From the NCBI RefSeq assembly GCF_900143625.1, contig NZ_FRFF01000183.1, positions 1-47,008 on the forward strand: DNA of 47,008 nt. Direction: 5' to 3'. A model generated the notes under the pieces. That model ran no database searches. It was given only the letters and a program-made list of their open reading frames with translations, and was not told where the DNA came from. This document shows, one piece after another, positions 17,373 through 24,733 of the stretch. Within the stretch, counting starts at the first letter, position 1, and the number at the start of each line of letters is the position of its first letter. Made by a program: the position numbers and the translations under genes. Source of the stretch: Nocardiopsis sp. JB363. GTDB taxonomy: Bacteria; Actinomycetota; Actinomycetes; Streptosporangiales; Streptosporangiaceae.

Positions 17373-18512
17373 ATGACCGCACCAGAACTCCCTCGGCCGC
17401 CCTGGGCCTCGGCCCTGCGCCAGGCCCGGCTGGAGGCCGGGTGGGACGCCCACCGCCTCGCCATAGAACTCCTGCGCGCCGCTGGCCCCGAGGCCACCGC
17501 CAGCGCCGAATCCCTGACGCGGCGCATCCGTGAGTGGGAGGCGGGACGTAGCACCATCCGCGAGCGCTACCGCCTGCTGCTCGCCCACGTCCTCCAGCTC
17601 GACGCCGACTGGTGCGAGCGGCGCCCCGGACCAGGCAGTGAGGCAGAGCAGGTCCGCGCCGTCACCAGGGGCCTGATCACCCTGGACGAACTCACCGGCG
17701 GCACTGACCTGGTGGCCCCGGCCGTGCGCAACGCCCACGCCGCACACCAGGCCCTGCGCGCCGACCCCGTGCCGGGGATGGCTTCCGCTGCTGCCGAGGC
17801 CTTGCAGGTGGCGGGGTGGCTGGCCTTCGACGCCGATAGTGGTCTGTTGGCCCGACGCCTGACCAGCTCCTCCGTCCTCACCGCTCGGGCGGGCCGCGAT
17901 GCCCCGGCGGAGCTGTTCGCACTGTCCCAGTTGGCGATGCAGGACGCCCACGAGCAACGCCCGGACCAGGCCCGAGGCGTGTGCGAACACGCCCTGGACC
18001 AGGACCTGCCGCCCAGGGTCCGCGGTCTGTTCGAACTTCGCCTGGCCCGGGCCCAGGGCCAGGAAGGAACCCCCGCCCGCGCCCTGGAGACGCTGAACCG
18101 TGCCAGGTCTCGTCTACGAGGAGAATCTCAGGACCGCGACCCTCCATGGACATGGTGGGTGAGTGAGGCCGAACTGGACTGGCACGAGGCGATGATCCAT
18201 GGAGACTGCGGCCAGTGGCCCCAGGCGGTCCCCCTGTTGGAATCCGCGCTTCACGGCCGCCCGGGGACGTACCGACGCGGTGCCCTCAACGACGCCGCAC
18301 ATCTACTGAACGCCCTTACACGTTTGGATTCGTGGAAGGCGGCTGAACAGGTGCTACGAAACACGATCGTGCCCGGAGTGGAGCATGTTCACTCGGGGCG
18401 CACGCAGACGCTGTTGGGACGTATTCGCTCCCGAGTGGCCGAACGGGGTGGCCCTGTGTCCTTGAAGCAGCTCGTCGAGCTCACTCGCAGCCCACGACTC
18501 CCGGTGAGCTGA
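17373..18512 (+). CDS. XRE-like HTH regulator with TPR-like C-terminus
   Basis: A 379-aa protein. Residues 8-70 form an XRE-like DNA-binding region (ALRQARLEAGWDAHRLAI, then REWEAGRSTIRERYRLLL); the remainder is alpha-helical TPR-like repeats (LARAQGQEGTPARALETLN and similar). Such regulators usually sit next to, and often divergent from, the operon they control; this one is divergent from the glycosyltransferase-hisG operon, 152 nt away. The ATG at 17373 gives the family-like N-terminus; an in-frame ATG at 17310 with GAAGG upstream is a possible alternative. No ligand can be inferred. Confidence 0.8.
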   Translation: MTAPELPRPPWASALRQARLEAGWDAHRLAIELLRAAGPEATASAESLTRRIREWEAGRSTIRERYRLLLAHVLQLDADWCERRPGPGSEAEQVRAVTRGLITLDELTGGTDLVAPAVRNAHAAHQALRADPVPGMASAAAEALQVAGWLAFDADSGLLARRLTSSSVLTARAGRDAPAELFALSQLAMQDAHEQRPDQARGVCEHALDQDLPPRVRGLFELRLARAQGQEGTPARALETLNRARSRLRGESQDRDPPWTWWVSEAELDWHEAMIHGDCGQWPQAVPLLESALHGRPGTYRRGALNDAAHLLNALTRLDSWKAAEQVLRNTIVPGVEHVHSGRTQTLLGRIRSRVAERGGPVSLKQLVELTRSPRLPVS

Positions 18513-18560
18513 GTACCCGCGTTGTGCACTGAGGGCTGACCGGCTTCGTCTTCTGCTCGA

Positions 18561-19850
18561 CTAGGAGGCCAGGTTCACGGTGGCACCGGAGACCGCGACC
18601 AAGTGTTCGATGAAGCCGGGGTAGCTGGTGGCTACCGATCCCCACCCGGAGATGGTGGTCTGCCCGTTGGTGCGGGCCACGGCCGCGATGGCGGCCGCCA
18701 TCGCGATGCGGTGGTCACCAGCGCTGTCCACCTGGCCGGAGGTGAACGCGGCGTCCCCGCGCCCATGGATGACCATGCCGTCCGGACGCTCCTCGGCGTG
18801 CACACCGAACACGGTCAGCATCGCCACCGTCGAGGCGACCCTGTCGGATTCCTTCACCCGCAACTCCTCGGCTCCGGTGATGACCGTGGCCCCCTCCGCC
18901 CCGGCCGCCGCAACGGCCAGAACAGGGATCTCGTCCACGATCCCCGGCACGTCCGCGCCGGTGATCTCCACCCCGCGCAGCGGGGCGGCGACCACGCGCA
19001 CCGACCCCGTCGACTCCTCCACCCGCACGTCGGCGCCCATCCTGCGCAGGATGTTCAGGAAGTCCGCCCGCCCGAACCCCAGGTACAGGTTCGGCAGCTC
19101 GATCTCGCCGGCCAGGGCGGCGGCCACCGCCCAGAACGCCGCTTGGGAAGGGTCGCCCGGAACTGTGTGCTCAGCCGGTGACAGCAGACCAGGGTGCACG
19201 GTCACGGCGGTGCCGTCGATTTCGACCCGGGTTCCGGCCGCGAGCAGCATCTCCTCGGTATGACGTCGAGTCGGGTGCGGCTCGATGAGCGTGGTGGGTC
19301 CCTGGGCGGACAGCCCGGCCAGGAGCAGGCAGGACTTGACCTGAGCGGACGCCTTCGGAATCTCGTAGGTGATCCCGGACAGATCGCCCCCGCGAATCAC
19401 CAGTGGGGCCAGACGGCCACCGTCACGGGCGTCCACTCCGGCGCCCATGAGTCGGAGGGGTTCGGCGACGCGGTCCATGGGGCGCTGACGCAGGTACTGG
19501 TCGCCGGTCAGGACACTGAGACCCGGGTACCCCGCGCACACCCCGGACAAGAGTCGGATTCCGGTTCCGGCGTTGCCACAGTCGAGCACGTCCACGGGCT
19601 CGTGCCGCAGCCCTCCTCGCACGGTCACGGTGCCGTCGGCCTGGTCGAGGAATTCCACACCGAACTGTTCGAGCACGCCGCGGGTGTGGGCGGGATCCTC
19701 GCCTCGGGAAAGCCCGGTAATGGTGGAGGTCCCTTGGGCGAGCGCGGACAGGATCAGGGCCCGGTGGGAGATCGATTTGTCTCCGGGCACCGAAACGGTG
19801 CCCCTGACCCCGGAGGCCGGGGCGGTGACCGACAGGACTGAGTCGTGCAT
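18561..19850 (-). CDS. aroA: 3-phosphoshikimate 1-carboxyvinyltransferase (EPSP synthase)
   Basis: A 429-aa enolpyruvyl transferase with PGDKSISHRALILSALA, DCGNAGTGIRLLSG, RQRPMDRV, SAQVKSCLLLAGL, ELRVKESDRV and GDHRIAMAAAIAA. These identify EPSP synthase, which joins shikimate-3-phosphate and PEP in the chorismate pathway. The RPMxR and SAQVKSCLLLAGL segments are closer to the class II (Bacillus/Agrobacterium CP4-like) type. The ATG at 19850 is preceded by GAGGA. It stands alone between two TPR regulators, not beside other aro genes; it is convergent with the 17373 regulator, 48 nt away. It could be housekeeping or a second copy. Confidence 0.93.
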   Translation of the reverse strand: MHDSVLSVTAPASGVRGTVSVPGDKSISHRALILSALAQGTSTITGLSRGEDPAHTRGVLEQFGVEFLDQADGTVTVRGGLRHEPVDVLDCGNAGTGIRLLSGVCAGYPGLSVLTGDQYLRQRPMDRVAEPLRLMGAGVDARDGGRLAPLVIRGGDLSGITYEIPKASAQVKSCLLLAGLSAQGPTTLIEPHPTRRHTEEMLLAAGTRVEIDGTAVTVHPGLLSPAEHTVPGDPSQAAFWAVAAALAGEIELPNLYLGFGRADFLNILRRMGADVRVEESTGSVRVVAAPLRGVEITGADVPGIVDEIPVLAVAAAGAEGATVITGAEELRVKESDRVASTVAMLTVFGVHAEERPDGMVIHGRGDAAFTSGQVDSAGDHRIAMAAAIAAVARTNGQTTISGWGSVATSYPGFIEHLVAVSGATVNLAS

Positions 19851-19964
19851 GGGTCCTCGATTCAGTTGGTTAATCCGGATCAACCACGTTCTCGGGGGCC
19901 GGGGCGACACGGACCGGCGCTAGCGAACGCGCAGGGCTGGCCGGGGGCGTTTCGCTCGGAAGGC

Positions 19965-21263
19965 TTAGTTCAACAGAGAGATCCGTTCGGCAAGCGGTCC
20001 CCCACTCGGGTGCCCTCCCAGATCGTCTACCAGGGAGCGCAACCGCCCGTGGGTGGTGGCGCGCAGTGACCCGGACGGGACCGTGTCCAGCACGCTCTCC
20101 CCCAATGCCACCGCGTCCTGAGCCTGACGCCGGGACGCCTGTGCACGGGCGTGCACCGTCACTGCCGCAGCCCATCCGGGCGACCCGGAGCGTTTGAGGG
20201 AGACCGAGGTCTGCGCGTGCTGCGCGGCCAGGGCCGGATCGTGTTGAAGAAACGCTTCGGCCAAGTGCATCTCGAACTCAGCCCGATCGAACCCGAACCG
20301 TCCGGGTTCTTCCTCGGCACGGTCCATGTCGCGTAGGGCCTGGGTAACGTGCACGGTCAGAGCGTCGGTGTCGCCCAAGGCCACCAGCGGGCGCAGGCGG
20401 CACCACGCAGTGATCTGCGCGGAACGCAAAGGAGTATGGGCGTAGTGGGCGGCTTGCTCGGCGAGTTCGAGAGCTTCAGCCGGGCGGTTACGGCCCATGG
20501 TCACCATCGACTGCGCACCAAGCGCCCATCCGGTCAGGCCGGGGTCACCCACCTGCTCTCCGACCCGAGCCGCCGTGCCCAGATGAATGAGCGCTCCCGT
20601 AGGGTCGCCAGTGTGATGGGCGAGATTGCCCAACAGCGCAGACATCCAACCCAGGACCCGGCGGGCGTCGACGCCGGTGTTGCCCATCAGCAGAGAGCGG
20701 CAGCGCGCCACTTCCGCAGCCAGCACCCGAGGCGGGAAATCGCTGTATCGGCTCTCGTAGAAACCCAACGCCTGCTCAGCCAGATCCTCCCCCGCGTCGG
20801 CACCATGCAGGCGGATGCTGTCGGCGACTGCGGTCAGCTCGGGATACTCGGGGGGCATGTGGTGCTCCTGTCGCGGCTGCGGTATGGGGTGACCGTACCA
20901 ACCGGGGCCACGCACGAGCAGGGGAACACCTAACCGTGTCGGGGGTATCCCGTACACGCGGGCCAGAGCGTACACGTACTCGGGGCCGGGTCGGGTCTGG
21001 CCGTGCTCCCACCGGCAGAGCATGGCGGTGGTAAGCCCCGGTGGGGCTAAACCATCGGAGCGATACACCTCACCCACAGCCTCCACAACATGGCGGCGAG
21101 ACCACCCATAGGCGAGCCGCCAAGCCCCCAACGTGCTGACAGGCAGGGTTCGGGTGATCTGGTCGGAGATCGCAGGTACGGCCACACCATGACGTTGCTG
21201 TTCGGCGCGAATACGAGAAGCCTCGCGGGCGAGCTGGGCGCGGGTGGCGCGGCTGACCTTCAC
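19965..21263 (-). CDS. XRE-family regulator with TPR-like C-terminus
   Basis: A 432-aa protein. An extended N-terminal segment (residues 1-45) precedes an XRE helix-turn-helix (STLGAWRLAYGWSRRHVVEA, then LCRWEHGQTRPGPEYVYALA); TPR-like helices run from about residue 140 to the end. It starts with GTG 21263, preceded by GGAGAG. It is divergent from the operon starting at 21435 (GRDP-like protein, methyltransferase, peptide, PIMT), 171 nt away, and is the likely regulator of that set. Confidence 0.82.
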   Translation of the reverse strand: MKVSRATRAQLAREASRIRAEQQRHGVAVPAISDQITRTLPVSTLGAWRLAYGWSRRHVVEAVGEVYRSDGLAPPGLTTAMLCRWEHGQTRPGPEYVYALARVYGIPPTRLGVPLLVRGPGWYGHPIPQPRQEHHMPPEYPELTAVADSIRLHGADAGEDLAEQALGFYESRYSDFPPRVLAAEVARCRSLLMGNTGVDARRVLGWMSALLGNLAHHTGDPTGALIHLGTAARVGEQVGDPGLTGWALGAQSMVTMGRNRPAEALELAEQAAHYAHTPLRSAQITAWCRLRPLVALGDTDALTVHVTQALRDMDRAEEEPGRFGFDRAEFEMHLAEAFLQHDPALAAQHAQTSVSLKRSGSPGWAAAVTVHARAQASRRQAQDAVALGESVLDTVPSGSLRATTHGRLRSLVDDLGGHPSGGPLAERISLLN

Positions 21264-21434
21264 GTCGCTCTCCAGAGGGTCGGGCCAGGGACCCTACCCG
21301 GATGATCACGGTCACAAGATTGCCTTCGTGGTCAATGTGTGCTCACCACGAGCGCATTGATCCTCTCCGGCCCCCGGACGTTTCCTGGGATCACAGCCCG
21401 GCACACCCTGCCGGCCGAAACAGAGAGGCAGCCG
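21264..21434. promoter_or_regulatory. Divergent promoter region with an inverted repeat
   Basis: This spacer separates the leftward regulator from the rightward GRDP/methyltransferase genes. CGTGGT (21327-21332) and ACCACG (21345-21350) form a 6-bp dyad with a 12-nt gap, a candidate operator. No clear -35/-10 is assigned. Confidence 0.35.
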
Positions 21435-21878
21435 ATGACCACCATCGTGGACACCCCCACCGCCACCCGTGACCCCCACGACTACGTGACCCCTCAGGTG
21501 TGGGACCGCCAGCTCGCCCTGCTCACCCGCGACCACCCCTGGGACACCGTCATGGCCGAACGGTGCTTCGGCCAGGCCGTGGCCTATTTGATCACCGCCA
21601 TGGAGAAGACCGGCCAGGGGCTCGGGCTTGGCTGCGGACCGCTGGTGGACATCGCCGTGCACGGGTTCATCCTGGACACGGTCAACTACCGGAACTTCTG
21701 CGAGCGCCACCACGGCCGCTACCTGGAGCACGTACCCGAGATCGAGTTCAAGAACGACGGGACGGTGGTGAAGACCGCTCGCGTCATCGAGGAGAACGGG
21801 TTCGTCATCGACCAGCCGCTGTGGGGCCGCGACGCCGCCAACTGCTCACCGTGTGCTCACGGAACCGACTGCCACTGA
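21435..21878 (+). CDS. GRDP-like (glycine-rich-domain-containing-like) protein with Cys/His tail
   Basis: A 147-aa protein. Its centre (VDIAVHGFILDTVNYRNFCE followed by HGRYLEHVPEIE) matches the conserved His/Asp core of the glycine-rich-domain-containing protein-like family (PF07173 type), whose function is unknown. It ends with CSPCAHGTDCH, a compact Cys/His tail that could bind metal or be a modification target. The ATG at 21435 has AGAGG upstream. It is the first gene facing the 19965 regulator, and a hairpin directly follows it, so it may be made in larger amounts than the downstream enzymes. No signal peptide or membrane segment is visible. Confidence 0.65.
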   Translation: MTTIVDTPTATRDPHDYVTPQVWDRQLALLTRDHPWDTVMAERCFGQAVAYLITAMEKTGQGLGLGCGPLVDIAVHGFILDTVNYRNFCERHHGRYLEHVPEIEFKNDGTVVKTARVIEENGFVIDQPLWGRDAANCSPCAHGTDCH

Positions 21879-21888
21879 TCCTGTAGGC

Positions 21889-21924
21889 GAAAACCCTGGC
21901 GCCCTCTGGGGTGTCGGGGTTTTC
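21889..21924 (+). terminator. Hairpin after the GRDP-like gene (terminator or attenuator)
   Basis: GAAAACCC (21889-21896) pairs with GGGTTTTC (21917-21924); an inner GGCGCC/GGTGTC stem extends it, with a CTCTG loop. T-rich sequence (TTTCTT) follows. It lies between the first and second genes of the rightward set and could lower expression of the later genes. Confidence 0.65.
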
Positions 21925-22001
21925 TTACCAAACCCCTGTCTTAGGGCAGCGCTGGTGGCTACCGTGTGACGGTCCTTACCACACCGCACAGGGGCCACAC
22001 G

Positions 22002-22658
22002 ATGATCGTCACCGACCTGACCACCTACTGGGACCGCTACGCCGGTAACCTCCCCACCCCCTCACGGGAGGCAGCACTCAAGAAGGCGCTGCGCTGGTGC
22101 CAGTACAACGACCACGGCCCCGGCCCGGAACTGCTGGGTGAACCTGAGAGCGCCCTCGAACTCGGGTGTGGTCGAGGAGACGCGGTGGCGGCACTGGCGA
22201 GTACGGGTGTGGATTCCACCGGTGTGGACCTGTCAGCCGAACACATCCATGCGGCACACCAGTGGTGGGGCGAGGTCCCAGGCGCACGGTTCGTTCAGGG
22301 CGACGTGCTCACCTTTCTCGCGGGGACAGACCAGCGGTGGGATGTGGCGTATTCGATGTGGGGCGCGGTGTGGTTCACCGACCCCGAAACGTTGTTGCCT
22401 CTGGTCCGCGACAGGATCAAACCCGGGGGTCGTTTGGTGTTCGCTCACGCCCCTGCCGTCACTGGCGCCTATGGGGTTCAGGGGATGTACGCGAACGGGT
22501 TCCAGGGCCGGGCCGTGTGGGTGCACCGGTGGGCGCATGAACCGCAGGTGTGGGAGGGGTTGCTCCGCAACGTGGGGTTCGAGCACGCTCGTGTGTGGGT
22601 GGAGCCGGCACCTGAGGCCGACCATGTCGGCACCCTGATCGGGGTAGCTCACGGGTGA
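22002..22658 (+). CDS. Class I SAM-dependent methyltransferase
   Basis: A 218-aa methyltransferase with motif I ALELGCGRGDAVAALA, the acidic loop GVDLS, GDVLTF and a post-motif region VRDRIKPGGRLVFAHAP. The acceptor is unknown. The ATG at 22002 has AGGGG upstream; an in-frame GTG at 21966 is less well supported. After the TGA the same frame stays open for 31 codons, see findings. It lies between the GRDP-like gene and the peptide/PIMT pair. Confidence 0.85.
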   Translation: MIVTDLTTYWDRYAGNLPTPSREAALKKALRWCQYNDHGPGPELLGEPESALELGCGRGDAVAALASTGVDSTGVDLSAEHIHAAHQWWGEVPGARFVQGDVLTFLAGTDQRWDVAYSMWGAVWFTDPETLLPLVRDRIKPGGRLVFAHAPAVTGAYGVQGMYANGFQGRAVWVHRWAHEPQVWEGLLRNVGFEHARVWVEPAPEADHVGTLIGVAHG

Positions 22659-23044
22659 CAGGCACAGCCTCTCTCCCACGGTCTGGCCCTCCCTCATGAC
22701 ACCCTTGCCGAGATCATGACCGTCCTCGCTCGCCTGGACGGCTCCCCGGCATGACCGTGGTGGATGGGTATCTCCAGGCCCCGAACCAACCGGCACGATC
22801 GTGGAAGTGCGGATGTATGCCTTGGTGACCATGAAGCCCACGGTGCGCGCTGAGGAGACCACACCCCGACGGCCGGTGAGGGTGGGCCAATCCCGGGGTT
22901 CCAAACTGACCGCGCGCTTCTACCGGCTGCTCGCACCGTCACAGGCGGGTGGCCGCTTCGTGTCCGGTTTCAGCCAAACCCGCGACAACCCGACCACACC
23001 GGGTTACTGTGCAGGGGTTGGCCCCCAGCAGGACGGAGCGCAAC
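22659..23044 (+). other. Spacer before the first peptide gene
   Basis: About 390 nt with no convincing complete gene. In the methyltransferase frame 22659-22754 reads an open 31-codon stretch (LPHDTLAEIMTVLARLDG at its core) ending in TGA. The 3' part carries a good promoter candidate for the peptide at 22982-23010. Confidence 0.4.
22982..23010 (+). promoter_or_regulatory. Candidate promoter of peptide 1
   Basis: GCGACA (22982-22987), a 17-nt spacer and TACTGT (23005-23010) fit the actinobacterial housekeeping pattern TTGACN-17-TANNNT. It lies about 35 nt before the GTG of the peptide gene. The second peptide copy has the same spacing. Confidence 0.45.
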
Positions 23045-23185
23045 GTGGGCAAGCACGACAACCAGGACAAACCCACCGATGGCGGAACAGGCGGCAGCGC
23101 GGGCGGCGACGGCCAAGACCCCACCAAACACGGCGCGGAACCCATCCCACCCCAGTCGGGAGACGGGCAGGATCCCAACCGGTGA
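23045..23185 (+). CDS. Putative imiditide-type RiPP precursor peptide 1 (46 aa)
   Basis: A 46-aa, very hydrophilic peptide beginning MGKHDNQDKPTD (GTG start, with AGGACGGAG upstream). It contains the internal repeat GDGQDP at residues 21-26 and 39-44 and three Asp-Gly steps (12-13, 22-23, 40-41), the kind of site at which aspartimide forms most easily. It has no cysteine and no hydrophobic segment. Its TGA overlaps the GTG of the PIMT-like methyltransferase (GTGA, 23182-23185), so the two are translationally coupled. A relative with the same N-terminus precedes a second PIMT at 37625. Known imiditides consist of just such a short precursor plus a PIMT homolog that methylates one Asp. That this is a substrate is inference. 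Confidence 0.7.
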   Translation: MGKHDNQDKPTDGGTGGSAGGDGQDPTKHGAEPIPPQSGDGQDPNR

Positions 23186-24414
23186 CCGCGTACCCCGGCG
23201 CTCTGTTGGCTCAGACGCTCACCTCCACCGGCCAGCTCATCGACCCCCTGTGGCACCGGGCCCTCCTGTCCGTGAACAGGGCTGAGTTCATCCCCGACAC
23301 CGTGTGGGTCACCGCTCGCGACCACCCTGGGTATTTCCGGCCGGTGACCCGAGAGGACCCCGACCACGCCCGGTGGGCTCACCAGGACTACGCGCTCGCT
23401 GTCCAAGTGGACGACGGCACTCCGGTTGGTGGCCCCAACGGTGAACCCGGGTGGGGTCGGTTGCGCACGTCCAGCATCAGCCAGCCGTCGCTGGTCGTGG
23501 ACATGCTCCAGGCGCTCGACGCCCAGGAAGGTCACCGGGTGTTGGAGATCGGGACCGGCACAGGCTATAATGCCGCGCTCCTGTGCCAGGTGTTGGGCGA
23601 GGGGTCGGTGGTGTCGGTGGAGGTCGACGAAGCGCTGGCCGAAACCGCGGTGAAGAACCTCGCGCAGGCCGGCTACCATCCCACGGTCGTGACGGCCGAC
23701 GCGACCGGTGCAACCGAGGGCGTGGGCGAAGGGCTGTTCGATCGGGTGCTGTCGACGGTCGCGGCCCGCGGCGAGGTTCCGTTGCCGTGGGTGGAGCAGA
23801 CCCACCAGTACGGAATCATCGTGACACCGTTCGAAGTGGGCAACACCCCCGGTGTCCTGCTCAAGCTCCGAGTTCACGGTGACGGGACCGCGAGCGGGCA
23901 CTTCATCGGTGACGCCCCGTTCATGACGTTGCGGTCCCAACGGCCGGACACGCGCCGGGTGCGGGAGCTGGTGGATGAGGATGCCCCTGGAGTGACGGAC
24001 GGCCTGATCGGGCTGAACCCCCGGGTGGTCGCACACCGGCACCAGGGGTGGCAGCTCGTCTTGGGCCACCTGGTCCCGGATCTGCGGTACGCGGTGTACG
24101 AGGCCTCCGAGCACCACCCGGAGTGGACCGGGGAAGCGACCGTATACGTGGCCACCCCGGACGGGTCGTGGGCGCTCGGCGAGTACACCCCGGCGGACGG
24201 TATGTACGAGACACGGCAGGTTGGGCCCCGGGCTCTGTGGGCGGAGATCACGGCAGCGTGGGACGAGTGGGTGACACACGGGTCGCCGGGCCGTGACCTT
24301 CTGGGGGTGACCGTGGACGAGGAAGGGACGCATCTGTGGGCGGGCAACCCGGTGGCAGAACTCGGTTCCGTCAGGCGTGGTCGGCGTCGTCGCCGGTTGT
24401 TCGGTTCTAGCTAG
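23182..24414 (+). CDS. PIMT-like O-methyltransferase, RiPP-associated type
   Basis: A 410-aa protein with a protein-L-isoaspartate methyltransferase core: SISQPSLVVDMLQAL, motif I VLEIGTGTGYNAALL at residue 120, then VVSVEVDEALAETA and a FDRVLSTVAA segment. It is about twice the length of ordinary PIMTs; the extra C-terminal domain ends with LGVTVDEEGTHLWAGNP, matching the C-terminal signature of PIMTs that act on lasso peptides, graspetides, lanthipeptides and imiditides. These methylate an Asp side chain, which then closes to an aspartimide. The GTG at 23182 overlaps the peptide stop. The 421-aa paralog at 37735 has its motif I at the same residue number. Confidence 0.88.
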   Translation: MTAYPGALLAQTLTSTGQLIDPLWHRALLSVNRAEFIPDTVWVTARDHPGYFRPVTREDPDHARWAHQDYALAVQVDDGTPVGGPNGEPGWGRLRTSSISQPSLVVDMLQALDAQEGHRVLEIGTGTGYNAALLCQVLGEGSVVSVEVDEALAETAVKNLAQAGYHPTVVTADATGATEGVGEGLFDRVLSTVAARGEVPLPWVEQTHQYGIIVTPFEVGNTPGVLLKLRVHGDGTASGHFIGDAPFMTLRSQRPDTRRVRELVDEDAPGVTDGLIGLNPRVVAHRHQGWQLVLGHLVPDLRYAVYEASEHHPEWTGEATVYVATPDGSWALGEYTPADGMYETRQVGPRALWAEITAAWDEWVTHGSPGRDLLGVTVDEEGTHLWAGNPVAELGSVRRGRRRRRLFGSS

Positions 24415-24442
24415 CGGATGCCTGACCCGGTAGACACAGAAC

Positions 24443-24473
24443 CGGACCCCACCAATTCCTCTGGTGGGGTCCG
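24443..24473. terminator. Bidirectional hairpin terminator
   Basis: Perfect 12-bp inverted repeat CGGACCCCACCA (24443-24454) with its complement (24462-24473), 7-nt loop ATTCCTC. It lies between the convergent PIMT gene and the DUF397 gene. Confidence 0.8.
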
Positions 24474-24494
24474 ACTCATATCAGGGCGATATTG

Positions 24495-24653
24495 CTAGCC
24501 ACGGGTCGCAGTGCGAAGCAGGGTAGCCCCCTCCGACGTCGACACATTCATGAACACTTGGGAGGGCTCCAGGACACTGCGCGCCCCCACACAGTTGCCG
24601 TCTTGGCCGTTGCTGTGACTGTAGCTGGACTTCTTCGAACCATCGTTCATCAT
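24495..24653 (-). CDS. DUF397-family small protein
   Basis: A 52-aa protein beginning MMNDGSKKSSYSHSNGQDGN and continuing CVGARSV, which matches the DUF397 signature (KSSYS...GNCVE). The C-terminal half is divergent and lacks the usual FTPAEW ending. DUF397 proteins (BldB-related in the broad sense) normally pair with an XRE/DUF5753 regulator and act with it in a toxin-antitoxin-like or developmental switch. No such regulator adjoins it; upstream is the serine hydrolase gene, 80 nt away in the same direction. Confidence 0.7.
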   Translation of the reverse strand: MMNDGSKKSSYSHSNGQDGNCVGARSVLEPSQVFMNVSTSEGATLLRTATRG

Positions 24654-24733
24654 GTGAGGTTGCCTCGAATCTCTTCCATTGGCACGAAGCTAGTTAGCCA
24701 ACGTGTTGCGTGCGTGGTTGATGACCTCAGCGG

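Noticed and set aside
21435..21878. Reading the GRDP-like protein as a straightforward RiPP precursor with core CSPCAHGTDCH
   Set aside because: The rest of the protein resembles a folded family, and no enzyme of a Cys-modifying RiPP class adjoins it; listed only as a hypothesis in findings.
22939..24333. A 464-codon leftward ORF opposite PIMT 1
   Set aside because: Antisense to the PIMT with its clear SAM motif; low-complexity composition.
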